This document shows positions 15,400 through 25,704 of a stretch of 35,636 nucleotides of DNA, piece after piece. The stretch comes from an uncultured Lachnospiraceae bacterium (GTDB lineage: Bacteria; Bacillota; Clostridia; Lachnospirales; Lachnospiraceae). The position numbers were made by a program, and so were the translations under genes. The notes below the pieces were generated by a model, which saw only the letters and a program-made list of their open reading frames with translations, searched no databases and had not been told where the DNA came from. Numbering within the stretch: position 1 is the first letter of the stretch; each line of letters starts with the position of its first letter. The stretch is from the NCBI GenBank assembly GCA_946544235.1, contig CAMNMC010000035.1, forward strand, positions 1-35,636. The letters run 5' to 3'.

Positions 15400-16617
15400 A
15401 TGTTTAGAGTAAACGAAGACTATCTTAAGCTTCCTGGAAGCTATCTTTTTTCTACAATTGCGAAGAAAGTTTCGGCTTTTTCAGCTGAGAATCCTGATAA
15501 GAAAATAATAAGACTCGGTATCGGAGATGTAACCCAGCCGCTCTGCTCTGCAGTTATCAAGGCACTTCACAGTGCTGTTGATGAGATGGCAGATGCAGCA
15601 ACCTTCAGAGGTTATTCACCTGATCTCGGTTATGATTTCCTGAGAGAGACAATTGCAAAGAATGATTACAAGGACAGAGGCTGCGACATCGCTGCTGATG
15701 AGATATTTGTAAGTGACGGCGCAAAGTCTGATTCCGGAAATATTCAGGAGATTTTCTCTAAGGACACAAGAGTTGCAGTATGCGACCCTGTATATCCTGT
15801 TTATGTTGATACAAATGTTATGGCAGGCAGAACCGGTACATACGACAGTACAACCGGTCTCTGGAGCAATGTGATCTACATGCCATGTACAGCAGAGAAC
15901 GATTTTTCACCTGAGCTTCCGAAGGAAGTTCCTGATCTCATCTATCTCTGCTATCCAAACAATCCTACAGGCGCTTCAATTACTAAGGATGCACTTCAGA
16001 AATGGGTTGATTATGCGAATAAGAACGGTTCTGTTATCGTTTATGATGCGGCTTATGAAGCATATATCTCAGAGCCAGACGTTCCTCATTCAATCTATGA
16101 ATGTGAGGGCGCAAGAACCTGCGCGGTTGAGATCAGAAGCTTCTCAAAGAATGCAGGCTTCACCGGAACACGTCTCGGTTTCACTGTAGTGCCTAAGGAT
16201 ATCAAGACAGAGGATGGAACAACACTTCATCAGCTCTGGGCAAGAAGACACGGAACCAAGTTCAACGGTGCTCCTTACATCGTTCAGAGAGCAGGCGAGG
16301 CTGTTTATTCGGCAGAAGGCAAGGCTGAGACAAAGCAGCAGATCGCATATTATATGAATAATGCAAAATACATCTTTGAAGGACTTAAGTCAGCAGGCTA
16401 CAGCGTATACGGTGGAGTAAATGCACCATATATCTGGCTTAAGACACCTGATAATATGACTTCATGGGATTTCTTCGACTTCCTGCTTGAAAAGGCAAAT
16501 GTAGTCGGTACTCCGGGATCAGGCTTCGGTCCTAGCGGCGAAGGATATTTCCGACTGACTGCTTTCGGAAGCTATGAAAATACAGTCGAAGCTATTGACA
16601 GGATCAAGAAGCTGTAA
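15400..16617 (+). CDS. dapL: LL-diaminopimelate aminotransferase
   Basis: This PLP-dependent enzyme converts tetrahydrodipicolinate directly to LL-diaminopimelate, the short route to lysine and meso-DAP for the cell wall. The 405-residue protein has a PLP-binding lysine in [15 protein letters not shown] (about K250), with YPNNPTGA before it and [11 protein letters not shown] between. The N-terminal [14 protein letters not shown] and GIGDVTQPL are characteristic of DapL rather than general class I aminotransferases. AGGAG lies upstream of the ATG. The long palindromic leader in front could influence its expression. The next gene is a wall hydrolase, with only a 44-bp gap. Confidence 0.95.
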   Translation: MFRVNEDYLKLPGSYLFSTIAKKVSAFSAENPDKKIIRLGIGDVTQPLCSAVIKALHSAVDEMADAATFRGYSPDLGYDFLRETIAKNDYKDRGCDIAADEIFVSDGAKSDSGNIQEIFSKDTRVAVCDPVYPVYVDTNVMAGRTGTYDSTTGLWSNVIYMPCTAENDFSPELPKEVPDLIYLCYPNNPTGASITKDALQKWVDYANKNGSVIVYDAAYEAYISEPDVPHSIYECEGARTCAVEIRSFSKNAGFTGTRLGFTVVPKDIKTEDGTTLHQLWARRHGTKFNGAPYIVQRAGEAVYSAEGKAETKQQIAYYMNNAKYIFEGLKSAGYSVYGGVNAPYIWLKTPDNMTSWDFFDFLLEKANVVGTPGSGFGPSGEGYFRLTAFGSYENTVEAIDRIKKL

Positions 16618-16661
16618 ATATCAGATAATTAGATCAGATGATGAATTGTGGGAGAGTTCAA

Positions 16662-18326
16662 ATGATTAAAGTGTTGAATAGAAGGATCGTCAGAACATTA
16701 ACTGCGATGGTGATCTGCGCGGTATTTTTCCTGAATGGGTTTATGGTTTATGCTGATTGTCCTATAGCGGCTACGCGTTACAGGATACATCATCAGTCAA
16801 GATATCTTGGCGTTGAGAAGCTCGATGGTATCGACGTATCTGAACATCAAGGCGTTATTGACTGGGCAAAGGTTAAGAAGGCCGGAATTGATTTCGCGTT
16901 CATAAGGATCGGCGGAAGAGGCTATGGTTCCTTGGGCGGAATGTATACAGATGATATGTGTACCGATAATGTCAGAGGCGCTATCGCAAATGGCATCCAG
17001 GTCGGACTGTATTTCTATTCACAGGCACTTACCGTTGAGGAAGCGAAGGCTGAGGCCAGACAGGTTCTGTATTATATGAATCCTCCTAAGGGATCGGATG
17101 CATATGACAATATGAAGGGTGGATTTATCGATCTTAAGGATAAGATAACACTTCCTATCGTTATGGATTATGAGTACAGTCCGGTTTCAAACGGTAGATT
17201 TGTTTACGGGAAGATATCGAAGGCGCAGGCTACAAGAAATGCAGAAGCATTTATCGCTGAGATAAGAGCTGCAGGTTTTGATGCCTGTGTTTACGGAAGC
17301 GCTAATTTCCTCGAGAATCAGCTGGACTGTGAGAAGCTTTATAATACTTCATCAATATGGCTTGCTCATTATACCGATTACACTGATTATGAAGGTGAAT
17401 TCTCATGGTGGCAGTACACAGACAGCGGAAGAGTTGACGGTATCTCAGAAAACGTTGACATGAATGTCTGGTATAAGAAGGAAAAAATCGATACAGAATA
17501 TCATTGCGTTAAGACAACTTATCAGGGTGAAACAGGTTGGTATTGTGTACGTGAAGGAAAAGTGGTTCCTGACTTTACAGGATTCGTTGAGAATGAATAT
17601 GGCTGGTGGTATATTGAGAACGGCAGAGTCGATTTTGAACACACCGGAGTATATAAAGGAACGCTCGGCAATACTGAAGGCTGGTGGAACGTTAAAAACT
17701 CCAGAGTTGAATTTGTAAATACCATTGCTGAGAATAAATATGGCTGGTGGTATGTGATAAACGGTCGTGTTGATTTTGATATAAACGGTGTAATTAAAGG
17801 CACTGTGAATGGAGAATACGGCTGGTGGAACATTAAGAACGGTCGTGTTATAACAGAGGAAACAACCCTAGCCAAGAATGAATATGGCTGGTGGTACTGC
17901 AAGGACGGTAAGGTTGATTTCGAATTCAACGGAATACAGAAGAATAAATACGGTTACTGGTATTGCAAGAATGGTATGGTTGACTTTGACCATGATTCGA
18001 TTGAAAAGAATGCCAACGGCTGGTGGAAGATCACCAATGGTATGGTGAACTTTAACTATACCGGAATTGCAAAAAATGCATATGGCTGGTGGAGAGTAGT
18101 AAACGGAAAGGTTGACTTTAATTTCACCGGACTTGCTAAGAATGAATATGGCTGGTGGTACTGCCAGAATGGAAAGGTTGATTTTCATTATAATGGCTTA
18201 GTCGAAAACAAGTATGGTAAGTGGCTTGTACGTAATGGTATGGTAAGATTTGACTGTACAGGATACTACGATATTGACGGACATGAATACTATATTGTTA
18301 ACGGTCTGGTCAGATATGAAGATTAA
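16662..18326 (+). CDS. Secreted GH25 lysozyme with Trp-rich wall-binding repeats
   Basis: This 554-residue muramidase is predicted to cut peptidoglycan outside the cell. A signal peptide or membrane anchor lies at about residues 8-32. The GH25 domain follows: DGIDVSEHQGVIDW (D58), VMDYEY with catalytic-type D169 and E171, and the C-terminal SWWQYTDSGRVDGISENVDMN. From about residue 290 to the end there are 11-12 repeats of about 21 residues, with consensus KNxYGWWxxxNGxVDFxxxG, probably for wall or carbohydrate attachment. Late repeats are degenerate. The ATG at 16662 has GGGAG 7 nt upstream and is preferred over 16638. It may be co-transcribed with dapL. Confidence 0.92.
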   Translation: MIKVLNRRIVRTLTAMVICAVFFLNGFMVYADCPIAATRYRIHHQSRYLGVEKLDGIDVSEHQGVIDWAKVKKAGIDFAFIRIGGRGYGSLGGMYTDDMCTDNVRGAIANGIQVGLYFYSQALTVEEAKAEARQVLYYMNPPKGSDAYDNMKGGFIDLKDKITLPIVMDYEYSPVSNGRFVYGKISKAQATRNAEAFIAEIRAAGFDACVYGSANFLENQLDCEKLYNTSSIWLAHYTDYTDYEGEFSWWQYTDSGRVDGISENVDMNVWYKKEKIDTEYHCVKTTYQGETGWYCVREGKVVPDFTGFVENEYGWWYIENGRVDFEHTGVYKGTLGNTEGWWNVKNSRVEFVNTIAENKYGWWYVINGRVDFDINGVIKGTVNGEYGWWNIKNGRVITEETTLAKNEYGWWYCKDGKVDFEFNGIQKNKYGYWYCKNGMVDFDHDSIEKNANGWWKITNGMVNFNYTGIAKNAYGWWRVVNGKVDFNFTGLAKNEYGWWYCQNGKVDFHYNGLVENKYGKWLVRNGMVRFDCTGYYDIDGHEYYIVNGLVRYED

Positions 18327-18369
18327 GTGATAAGTATATTACACTGAAGAATCAGGAGAATGATAGAAA

Positions 18370-20115
18370 ATGAAGAACATTTACAGAGACAAAACAATCG
18401 ATAAGATGACAGAGGCTGATGTCGGAGCAACAGTCAGACTTGCAGGCTGGGTTGAAAATATCCGTGATCACGGCGGAGTTTCATTCATTGACCTCAGGGA
18501 TATGTACGGAGTTATGCAGGTCGTACTTCGTGATACGTCACTTCTTGATAATATTTCCAAGGAGCAGGCTATATCAGTTGAGGGACTTGTAGAGCATAGA
18601 GATGAGGAAACCTACAATCCGAAGATTCCTACGGGAACCATCGAACTCGAGGCTCATTCGATAGATATACTCGGCAAGGTTTACGAGCAGCTTCCTTTCG
18701 AGATCATGACTTCTAAGGAGGTTCGTGAGGATGTAAGACTTAAATACCGTTTCCTTGACCTCAGAAATGAGAAGGTTAAGGACAATATCCTTTTCAGATC
18801 AAAGGTTATAAGCTTCCTCAGAAACAAGATGGAGGAGATGGGCTTCGTTGAGATACAGACACCTATCCTCTGCGCTTCATCACCTGAAGGAGCAAGAGAT
18901 TACATCGTTCCTTCAAGAAGATATAAGGGTAAATTCTATGCCCTTCCACAGGCACCTCAGCAGTATAAGCAGCTTCTGATGGTGTCAGGATTTGATAAAT
19001 ATTTCCAGATTGCACCTTGCTTCAGAGATGAGGATGCTAGAGCTGACCGTTCACCTGGAGAGTTCTATCAGCTCGACTTTGAGATGAGCTTCGCTACTCA
19101 GGAGGATGTATTTAAGGTTGGCGAGGAGGTCCTTACAGAAACCTTTAAGAAGTTCGCTCCTGAAGGCTATGCAGTTACAGAGGCACCTTATCCGATAATC
19201 AGCTACAAGCAGGCAATCTTAGAGTTCGGTTCAGATAAGCCGGACCTCAGAAATCCACTCAGAATAATAGACCTCTCAGAGTTCTTTGAGAAATGTACCT
19301 TCAAGCCATTCCACGGCAAGACTGTACGTGCGATAAATGTTCCTAGAAAGCTTTCAAAGGGTCAGCATGAGAAGATGCTTAAGTTCGCTACCGGAATCGG
19401 TATGGGCGGACTCGGCTATCTCGAGGTTCTTGAGGACGGAAGCTACAAGGGACCTATCGATAAGTTCATCCCTGATGAGCTTAAGGACGAGCTTCGTGAG
19501 AAGGCAAGCCTTAATATTGGTGATACAATATTCTTTATCGCTGATAAAGAAGCTCAGGCTGCGAACTTTGCAGGTCAGATCAGAACAGAACTCGGTATAA
19601 GACTTGATCTTAATGAGAAGAATGCATACAGATTCTGCTATGTAAATGATTTCCCTATGTATGAGATAGATGAGGAGACCAAGAAGCCTGGCTTCACACA
19701 CAATCCTTTCTCTATGCCACAGGGTGGACTTGAGGCACTCGAAACAAAGGATCCGCTTGATATTCTTGCATATCAGTATGATATCGTATGTAACGGCGTT
19801 GAGCTTTCATCAGGTGCCGTAAGAAACCATGATATGAAGATCATGGAGAAGGCATTTGAGATCGCAGGATATTCAAAGGATGTTCTCGAGAAGAAGTTCG
19901 GAGCACTCTATACTGCATTCCAGTTCGGAGCACCTCCACATGCAGGTATGGCTCCTGGAGTTGACCGTATGATCATGCTCCTCAGAAACGAGGAAAATAT
20001 TCGTGAGGTTATAGCCTTCCCTATGAGCGGAACTGCTCAGGATCTTATGTGCGGTGCACCAAACGAAGTAACGGAGATGCAGCTCAGAGAGACACATATT
20101 AAGGTTAGGGATTAG
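18370..20115 (+). CDS. aspS: Aspartyl-tRNA synthetase, probably non-discriminating
   Basis: This class II synthetase charges tRNA-Asp with aspartate. The 581-residue bacterial-type enzyme has an N-terminal OB anticodon-binding domain (GWVENIRDHGGVSFIDLRD), class II motif 2 (FRDEDARADRSPGEFYQLDFEMSF), a GAD insertion at about residues 280-410, and motif 3 (GMAPGVDRMIMLL). H34 in RDHGG is the residue found in non-discriminating enzymes, where discriminating ones have Leu; such enzymes also charge tRNA-Asn. gatC starts 13 bp downstream, so mischarged Asp-tRNA-Asn could be amidated by the product of the same operon. Confidence 0.96.
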   Translation: MKNIYRDKTIDKMTEADVGATVRLAGWVENIRDHGGVSFIDLRDMYGVMQVVLRDTSLLDNISKEQAISVEGLVEHRDEETYNPKIPTGTIELEAHSIDILGKVYEQLPFEIMTSKEVREDVRLKYRFLDLRNEKVKDNILFRSKVISFLRNKMEEMGFVEIQTPILCASSPEGARDYIVPSRRYKGKFYALPQAPQQYKQLLMVSGFDKYFQIAPCFRDEDARADRSPGEFYQLDFEMSFATQEDVFKVGEEVLTETFKKFAPEGYAVTEAPYPIISYKQAILEFGSDKPDLRNPLRIIDLSEFFEKCTFKPFHGKTVRAINVPRKLSKGQHEKMLKFATGIGMGGLGYLEVLEDGSYKGPIDKFIPDELKDELREKASLNIGDTIFFIADKEAQAANFAGQIRTELGIRLDLNEKNAYRFCYVNDFPMYEIDEETKKPGFTHNPFSMPQGGLEALETKDPLDILAYQYDIVCNGVELSSGAVRNHDMKIMEKAFEIAGYSKDVLEKKFGALYTAFQFGAPPHAGMAPGVDRMIMLLRNEENIREVIAFPMSGTAQDLMCGAPNEVTEMQLRETHIKVRD

Positions 20116-20128
20116 GAAAGGATTAATA

Positions 20129-20416
20129 ATGCAGATCACAGATGAAACAATAGATTATGTCGGAATCCTTGCAAAGCTTTCGCTTTCTCAGGAAGAGAAG
20201 GAGCAGGCGAAGAAGGATATGTCCGAGATGCTTGATTATGTTGGCAAGCTGAATGAGCTGGATGTTTCCGGAGTTGAGCCTATGAGCCACAGCTTCCCGA
20301 TATCAAATGTTATGCGCCTGGATGAAGTGGTAAATGGCGACGACAGAGAAAATATGCTTAAGAACGCTCCTGAGCGCTCAGAAGACAGCTATATAGTTCC
20401 ACATACTTTTGATTAG
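20129..20416 (+). CDS. gatC: Asp/Glu-tRNA amidotransferase subunit C
   Basis: This 95-residue subunit wraps GatA and stabilises the GatCAB complex. It has DYVGILAKLSLSQEEKE and a later LNELDVSGVEPMSH, then LRLDE-like MRLDEV and AP..(S)EDSYIVP near the C-terminus, all family-typical. It starts 13 bp after aspS with AGGA upstream and ends 21 bp before gatA, so the genes form one operon. Confidence 0.95.
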   Translation: MQITDETIDYVGILAKLSLSQEEKEQAKKDMSEMLDYVGKLNELDVSGVEPMSHSFPISNVMRLDEVVNGDDRENMLKNAPERSEDSYIVPHTFD

Positions 20417-20437
20417 GTCATGGGATAAGGAGTTAAA

Positions 20438-22009
20438 ATGACAACATTAACGAACGAAGAAATTTTATCACTTTCAGCCGTAGAGCTTGGTGCAAAGATC
20501 AAGGCCGGTGAGCTGACTTCCGTAGAAGCGGTTACAGCCTATCTTGACAGGGCTGAGGCGGCTGAGAAGGATATAAATGCATTTATCACTCTTGACAGAG
20601 AGGAAGCGCTTGCAGCAGCCGCAGAGGCTGACAGAAAGATTGCTGCAGGTGAGCTGACAGGTCCTCTTGCAGGAGTTCCGGTTGCTATCAAAGCAAATAT
20701 GTGCATTGAAGGAAAGCTTGCTTCATGCGCTTCACATATACTTGATAATTTCTATCCGACATATACAAGCACAGCGGTTGAAAAGCTTCTTGCCGCCGGT
20801 GCAGTAAATCTCGGAAGTACAAATATGGATGAGTTCGCCATGGGAAGTACCACAGAGACCTCTTACTTCGGAGCAACCCACAATCCATGGGATCTCACGA
20901 GGGTACCGGGTGGTTCATCAGGCGGTTCGGCAGCAGCTGTAGCAGCAAATGAATGCGCAGCAGCCCTTGGTTCCGATACAGGCGGATCCATAAGACAGCC
21001 TGCTTCCTTCTGTGGCGTTACAGGTATCAAGCCTACCTACGGAAGAGTATCACGTTACGGACTTATTGCTTACGGTTCATCTCTTGATCAGATCGGACCT
21101 CTCGGTAAGGATGTGACAGACTGCGCAACCATACTGGAGATCATTTCCGGCAAGGATCCTAAGGATTCAACAAGTGTCGGTGTTTCTGCCGGTGAAGAGG
21201 CTGCGGATGAAAGAATGAAGACCGATTTTACTTCAGCTCTGGTTAACGATGTTAAGGGCATGAAGATCGGTGTCCCAAGGGATTATTTCCTTGAAGGAAT
21301 TGATGAGGATGTTAAGACTGCTGTTCTTGCAGCGGCTGATAAGCTGAAGGCTCTCGGTGCTGAGGTTGAGGAGTTTGACCTCGGTATGGTTGAGTATGCG
21401 ATTCCGGCTTATTATATTATTGCCTGTGCCGAGGCGTCATCAAACCTTGAGAGATTTGATGGCGTTAAATATGGTTACAGGACGAAGGATTACAACGACC
21501 TTCACGATATGTACAAGAAGACACGTTCCGAAGGCTTCGGACCTGAGGTTAAGAGACGTATTATGCTCGGCTCCTTTGTCCTTTCTTCGGGTTATTATGA
21601 TGCCTACTATGTTAAGGCTCTTAGAGTTAAAGCGCTCATTAAGCAGGCATTTGACAAGGCATTTGAGAAATATGATGTTATCCTCGGACCTGTTGCTCCG
21701 ACAACGGCACTGAAGATAGGTGAGTCGCTTTCAGATCCTATCAAGATGTATCTGGGTGACGTTTATACTGTTGCTGTTAACCTTGCAGGTATTCCGGGTA
21801 TTTCCCTTCCTTGCGGACTTGACAGAAACGGACTTCCTGTAGGGCTCCAGCTTCTTGGCCAGACCTTTGATGAGAAGAAGATAATCAGGGCTGCCTATAC
21901 CTTTGAGCAGAACAGTGACCGCATAGTAAATAAAGCTGTTCTTAAGGAGGCTTCCGAAAAGCTTAATAAAGAATTAAATGGTGCTCCTGCAGCATCCGGT
22001 GTAAATTAG
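20438..22009 (+). CDS. gatA: Asp/Glu-tRNA amidotransferase subunit A
   Basis: This amidase subunit hydrolyses glutamine to supply ammonia for transamidation. The 523-residue protein has an amidase signature: catalytic Lys in PVAIKANM (K85), [13 protein letters not shown], and the nucleophile region [16 protein letters not shown]. The length is slightly above the roughly 485 usual, with a short A/E-rich C-terminal tail. AAGGAG precedes the ATG. It lies in the aspS-gatC-gatA-gatB operon. Confidence 0.97.
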   Translation: MTTLTNEEILSLSAVELGAKIKAGELTSVEAVTAYLDRAEAAEKDINAFITLDREEALAAAAEADRKIAAGELTGPLAGVPVAIKANMCIEGKLASCASHILDNFYPTYTSTAVEKLLAAGAVNLGSTNMDEFAMGSTTETSYFGATHNPWDLTRVPGGSSGGSAAAVAANECAAALGSDTGGSIRQPASFCGVTGIKPTYGRVSRYGLIAYGSSLDQIGPLGKDVTDCATILEIISGKDPKDSTSVGVSAGEEAADERMKTDFTSALVNDVKGMKIGVPRDYFLEGIDEDVKTAVLAAADKLKALGAEVEEFDLGMVEYAIPAYYIIACAEASSNLERFDGVKYGYRTKDYNDLHDMYKKTRSEGFGPEVKRRIMLGSFVLSSGYYDAYYVKALRVKALIKQAFDKAFEKYDVILGPVAPTTALKIGESLSDPIKMYLGDVYTVAVNLAGIPGISLPCGLDRNGLPVGLQLLGQTFDEKKIIRAAYTFEQNSDRIVNKAVLKEASEKLNKELNGAPAASGVN

Positions 22010-22025
22010 AAGGGAGGCTAGACAA

Positions 22026-23471
22026 ATGGGTAAAGAATACGAAGTTGTAATAGGCCTCGAGGTTCACGTTGAACTGAATACTAAGACGAAGATCTTCTGC
22101 GGATGCTCAACCGCTTTCGGCGGCGCGCCAAATACACATGTTTGTCCGGTTTGCTCAGGTATGCCGGGAAGCCTTCCTGTTCTTAACAGAGAGGTTGTAA
22201 ATAAAGCTATTTCCGTTGGACTTGCAACAAACTGCGAGATAACGAGAAACAGCAAATTTGACAGAAAGAATTATTTCTATCCGGATAATCCACAGAACTA
22301 TCAGATCTCACAGCTTTACTATCCAATCTGCAGAAACGGAAGAGTAGAGATAGAGCTTGCTGACGGTACTACGAAGGATGTAAGGATTCATGAGATCCAC
22401 ATGGAGGAGGATGCAGGAAAGCTTGTTCATGACAGCTTTACTGATGAAACCTACGTTGATTTCAACCGTTCCGGAGTTCCTCTTATCGAGATCGTTTCAG
22501 AGCCTGATATGCGCTCTGCGGATGAAGTTATCGCTTACCTCGAGAAGCTTCGCGAGACCATCCAGTATCTCGGCGCTTCTGACTGTAAGCTGAACGAAGG
22601 CTCAATGAGAGCGGATGTTAACCTTTCTATCAGAGAAAAGGGTTCAGATAAGTTTGGTACAAGAACAGAGTCGAAGAACCTTAACTCCTTCAGGGCTATC
22701 AAAAACTGTATTGAAAATGAGACAGCCAGACAGATAGACCTTATCGAGTCGGGTGAGGGCGTTGTTCAGGAGACCAGAAGATGGGATGATAATAAGGGCT
22801 ATTCTTATCCGATGCGTTCCAAGGAGGATGCACAGGATTACAGATATTTCCCTGATCCTGACCTTGTTCCTATCCTTGTTTCTGAGGAGTGGATCAATGA
22901 GATCAAGGCTGCTGAGCCTGAATTCAGAGCTGCCAAGAAGGTTAGATATAAGGAAGAATTTAGTATTCCTGATTATGACATAGACCAGATCACGGCTGAG
23001 AAGAAGATGGCAGATATCTTCGAAGAGTCTATCAGCCTAGGTGCCGATCCTAAGAAGGTTTCCAACTGGCTCATGGGAGAGACCATGCGTCTCATGAAGG
23101 ACAAGGGAGTGGATGCTTCCGACCTTTCATTCAGTCCGGAGAACCTTGTTAAGCTTATAAAGCTGAATGAATCAAAAGAGATAAATAATGCCGTTGCCAA
23201 GGAGGTTTTCGAGAAGGTATTTGCTGACAATATCGATCCGGAGTCTTACGTTAAGGAACATGACCTGTCAACCAAGGCAGATGACGGAGCACTTCTTGAG
23301 GTTGTTAAGAAGGCTATCGAGGCCAATCCAAAGGCTGTTGAAGATTATAAGGCGGGTAAGAAGAAAGCGGCAGGTGCCATGGTCGGCTTCGTCATGAAAG
23401 AGATGAAGGGTAAGTGCGATCCTGCAACCGCAAATCAGATGATCACGGCAGAGCTTGATAAATTGATATAA
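22026..23471 (+). CDS. gatB: Asp/Glu-tRNA amidotransferase subunit B
   Basis: This subunit activates the mischarged tRNA by phosphorylation and performs amide transfer. The 481-residue protein begins EVVIGLEVHVELNTKTKIFC and has the zinc-type cysteines in C-GCS and HVCPVCSGMPGSLPVLN. The catalytic cradle residues are followed by NRSGVPLIEIVSEPD. The C-terminal YqeY-like tail binds tRNA (VGFVMKEMKGKCDPATANQ). GGGAGGC lies upstream. It is the last gene of the operon, and no clear terminator is seen before the hairpin cluster. Confidence 0.97.
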   Translation: MGKEYEVVIGLEVHVELNTKTKIFCGCSTAFGGAPNTHVCPVCSGMPGSLPVLNREVVNKAISVGLATNCEITRNSKFDRKNYFYPDNPQNYQISQLYYPICRNGRVEIELADGTTKDVRIHEIHMEEDAGKLVHDSFTDETYVDFNRSGVPLIEIVSEPDMRSADEVIAYLEKLRETIQYLGASDCKLNEGSMRADVNLSIREKGSDKFGTRTESKNLNSFRAIKNCIENETARQIDLIESGEGVVQETRRWDDNKGYSYPMRSKEDAQDYRYFPDPDLVPILVSEEWINEIKAAEPEFRAAKKVRYKEEFSIPDYDIDQITAEKKMADIFEESISLGADPKKVSNWLMGETMRLMKDKGVDASDLSFSPENLVKLIKLNESKEINNAVAKEVFEKVFADNIDPESYVKEHDLSTKADDGALLEVVKKAIEANPKAVEDYKAGKKKAAGAMVGFVMKEMKGKCDPATANQMITAELDKLI

Positions 23472-23483
23472 CAGGGGACGAAG

Positions 23484-23625
23484 GTCATAAAGTGATTATG
23501 CTTGCATAAATCACGTTATGACGTTGGGACCCGCACGAACATGAGGAAGAAGCAATTTGCAAAGCAAATTAGCGGATTCCGAATGTTTGTAGAATTGCGA
23601 AAGTTTCGAAGAAACGGAGCAATTC
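23484..23625. repeat. Cluster of three short palindromes between gatB and the glycosyltransferase
   Basis: The stem GTCATAA..GATTATGC with GCATAAATC..TTATGAC spans 23484-23522. AATTTGC-aaa-GCAAATT spans 23554-23570. GAATTGC/GCAATTC (23592-23598/23619-23625) encloses GTTTC-gaa-GAAAC (603-615 of the 23,000s). No T-runs follow. The style matches the palindromes at 15233-15341. It fills most of this 185-bp gap. Confidence 0.6.
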
Positions 23626-23656
23626 GTGTTATATCAAAAAACTGGGGAATAATATA

Positions 23657-24442
23657 ATGGACAACAGTGTTGAAACGATAACAAACAAAACAGTAAAAAG
23701 TCTCGCAGTAGTAATGCCCGTCTATAATGAGGGCGAGCATATTTACGATAATCTTCTCGAGGCGTCCAGGATAGTCGGACGATTTGCTGAGGATTATGAG
23801 ATCGTAGCCGTTAATGACGGAAGTACAGACAACAGCCTGGAAGAGATACGCCGTGCCATGAAGGCTGACGATCATATCAGAGTCGTTTTTTATGATGAGA
23901 ATCATGGTAAGGGCTATGCGGTCAAGCTGGGCATGATGACCTCATGCAAGGAGCTTACGGCCTTCTGTGATTCGGATCTCGAGCTTACTCCGAAGATGCT
24001 TAAATCCTATGTCAGGGCACTTAAACAGAGTGGAGCTGATATTGTTATCGGTTCAAAGATGCATAAGAATTCAAGGATTGATTATCCTTTTCTGCGAAAG
24101 GTAATGAGCTATGGATATTATTTCTATCTCAAGGCTCTTTTCAGGATGAACCTGAAGGATACGCAGACAGGAATCAAGCTCTACAAAACCTCCTGCATTA
24201 AGGATGTGCTGCAGCATGTTGATACAGATGGATTTTCATTTGATATTGAAGTGCTCGCGTTTGCGCATTCTCTGGGCTATCGTATCATCGAGATGCCGGT
24301 TGTACTTTCCTTCAGCAGAAGGGCAGGAAACAGGTCAAAGATCAAGCCCGGAACTATATTTAATATGATCTCGGATACACTGAAGATCAGACGTAGAGTT
24401 AAGAGATTTAAAAAGGATAATAGGCTGGCAGTGAAAGGTTAA
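23657..24442 (+). CDS. Family 2 glycosyltransferase (dolichyl-phosphate-mannose-synthase-like)
   Basis: This GT-A fold enzyme transfers a sugar from a nucleotide donor, probably onto a lipid phosphate or envelope glycan. The 261-residue protein has VVMPVYNEGEHI, VAVNDGSTDNS, HGKGYAVKLGMM and the DxD-type CDSDLELTP. TQTGIKLYK and FDIEVLAFAHSLGYRIIEMPV are typical of the DPM1/GtrB-type subgroup. No membrane segments are present, so it is cytoplasmic. GGGGA lies upstream. The LytR-CpsA-Psr gene starts 9 bp after its stop, so the two are probably co-translated and share an envelope-glycan role. Donor and acceptor are unknown. Confidence 0.88.
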   Translation: MDNSVETITNKTVKSLAVVMPVYNEGEHIYDNLLEASRIVGRFAEDYEIVAVNDGSTDNSLEEIRRAMKADDHIRVVFYDENHGKGYAVKLGMMTSCKELTAFCDSDLELTPKMLKSYVRALKQSGADIVIGSKMHKNSRIDYPFLRKVMSYGYYFYLKALFRMNLKDTQTGIKLYKTSCIKDVLQHVDTDGFSFDIEVLAFAHSLGYRIIEMPVVLSFSRRAGNRSKIKPGTIFNMISDTLKIRRRVKRFKKDNRLAVKG

Positions 24443-24450
24443 GATATAAC

Positions 24451-25530
24451 ATGGAAGAAAAGAAGAAATATTCAAACGGAAAATGGGCTATAGCATTTCT
24501 GTGCGAGCTTATCATGATAATCCTGCTTGTGTGGGCAAATATAAGGGTCTATATCAGCAACAAAATGGCTCTTGTGAAGCATGCGGACAATTTCCAGGTT
24601 ACCGTTAACGATGGCGTAGCAAAGAATCAGAAGGGATATACCAATATTGCTCTCTTTGGTCTTGATGCGCGTGATCAGAGTTCTGACTCACTTGAGAACG
24701 GTACAAGAAGTGATTCGATCATTATTGTGAGCATAAATAATTCCACAGGCGATATCAAGATGGTTTCCGTTTACAGGGATACGCTTCTCAGGATCAGTGA
24801 TATGGACGGCATGACGACTAAGGTCAATGCTGCATATGCCTACGGCGGACCTCAGATGGCTGTAAATACCCTTAATGAAAACCTTGACCTGAATATAACT
24901 GAATTCGTTTCGATAAACTGGACCGGTCTCACCAAGGCAATTGATGCCATGGGTGGTATCGAGATCGACATTAAGGAGAAAGAGGTCGATAAGCTGAATG
25001 AATATATTGCCAACGTTATTGACACCACTGGCATATATTCGGATGGTATTTTCGAGGCCGGAAAGCAGAATCTGAATGGTGTTCAGGCAACTGCCTACGC
25101 CAGAATAAGAAGCACTGACCAGGGCGATATCACGAGAACCGAGCGTCAGAGGACAATCATCAATGCGATGGTCAGAAAGCTTAAGAATTCAAGCTGGTCA
25201 ACGGTTGATACAGCTATTGAAGCGGCTCTTCCTTGTATTTATACCAGTATGGACGAGGATGATATTTATTCCCTTGCCAAAAAGGTTTTGAAATACGAAA
25301 TGGCCGGCAATCAGGGATTTCCTTTCCGCTATGATTTCTACAGCTCAGACAGCAAGGGTTCCTGCATAGCTCCTGCAAACCTGAACGAGAATGTTACCGC
25401 TCTACATGAGTATCTTTACGGAAAGAAAGGATATGTTCCTTCGCCGGTGGTTCAGGGAATAAGTAACGATCTGACGGATGAAACCGGAACCGGAAGCTGG
25501 GGAGATATCGATCTGTCCGAGAGTGACTGA
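24451..25530 (+). CDS. LytR-CpsA-Psr family wall-polymer ligase
   Basis: LCP proteins attach undecaprenyl-linked teichoic acids or capsule to peptidoglycan. The 359-residue protein has a single N-terminal membrane helix at about residues 12-31. The outside LCP domain contains NIALFGLDARD, GTRSDSIIIVSI and KMVSVYRDTLL, then NYW-like VNAAYAYGGPQMAVNTL, and RIRSTDQGDITRTERQRTI with the conserved Arg residues that hold the lipid pyrophosphate. It has a Thr/Gly/Asp-rich tail. The GT2 gene lies 9 bp upstream. Confidence 0.93.
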   Translation: MEEKKKYSNGKWAIAFLCELIMIILLVWANIRVYISNKMALVKHADNFQVTVNDGVAKNQKGYTNIALFGLDARDQSSDSLENGTRSDSIIIVSINNSTGDIKMVSVYRDTLLRISDMDGMTTKVNAAYAYGGPQMAVNTLNENLDLNITEFVSINWTGLTKAIDAMGGIEIDIKEKEVDKLNEYIANVIDTTGIYSDGIFEAGKQNLNGVQATAYARIRSTDQGDITRTERQRTIINAMVRKLKNSSWSTVDTAIEAALPCIYTSMDEDDIYSLAKKVLKYEMAGNQGFPFRYDFYSSDSKGSCIAPANLNENVTALHEYLYGKKGYVPSPVVQGISNDLTDETGTGSWGDIDLSESD

Positions 25531-25630
25531 TGTTTCGTCATCTTGACTTATGATGTCCGGGTTATGTTATAAATTTTTGGTCATTATATAAAAAATAGAC
25601 ACGACAACAACAGCATAATATGATAAAATA

Positions 25631-25662
25631 AACCTGTCGGTATTTCACCGGCAGGTTTTCTT
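25631..25662 (+). terminator. Terminator after the LCP gene
   Basis: AACCTGTCGG/CCGGCAGGTT (one G-T pair) with a 7-nt loop is followed by TTCTTTG. Confidence 0.8.
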
Positions 25663-25704
25663 TGTATAATAGAAAACTGCGTTCTGTTATACAAAAACCC
25701 TCCG

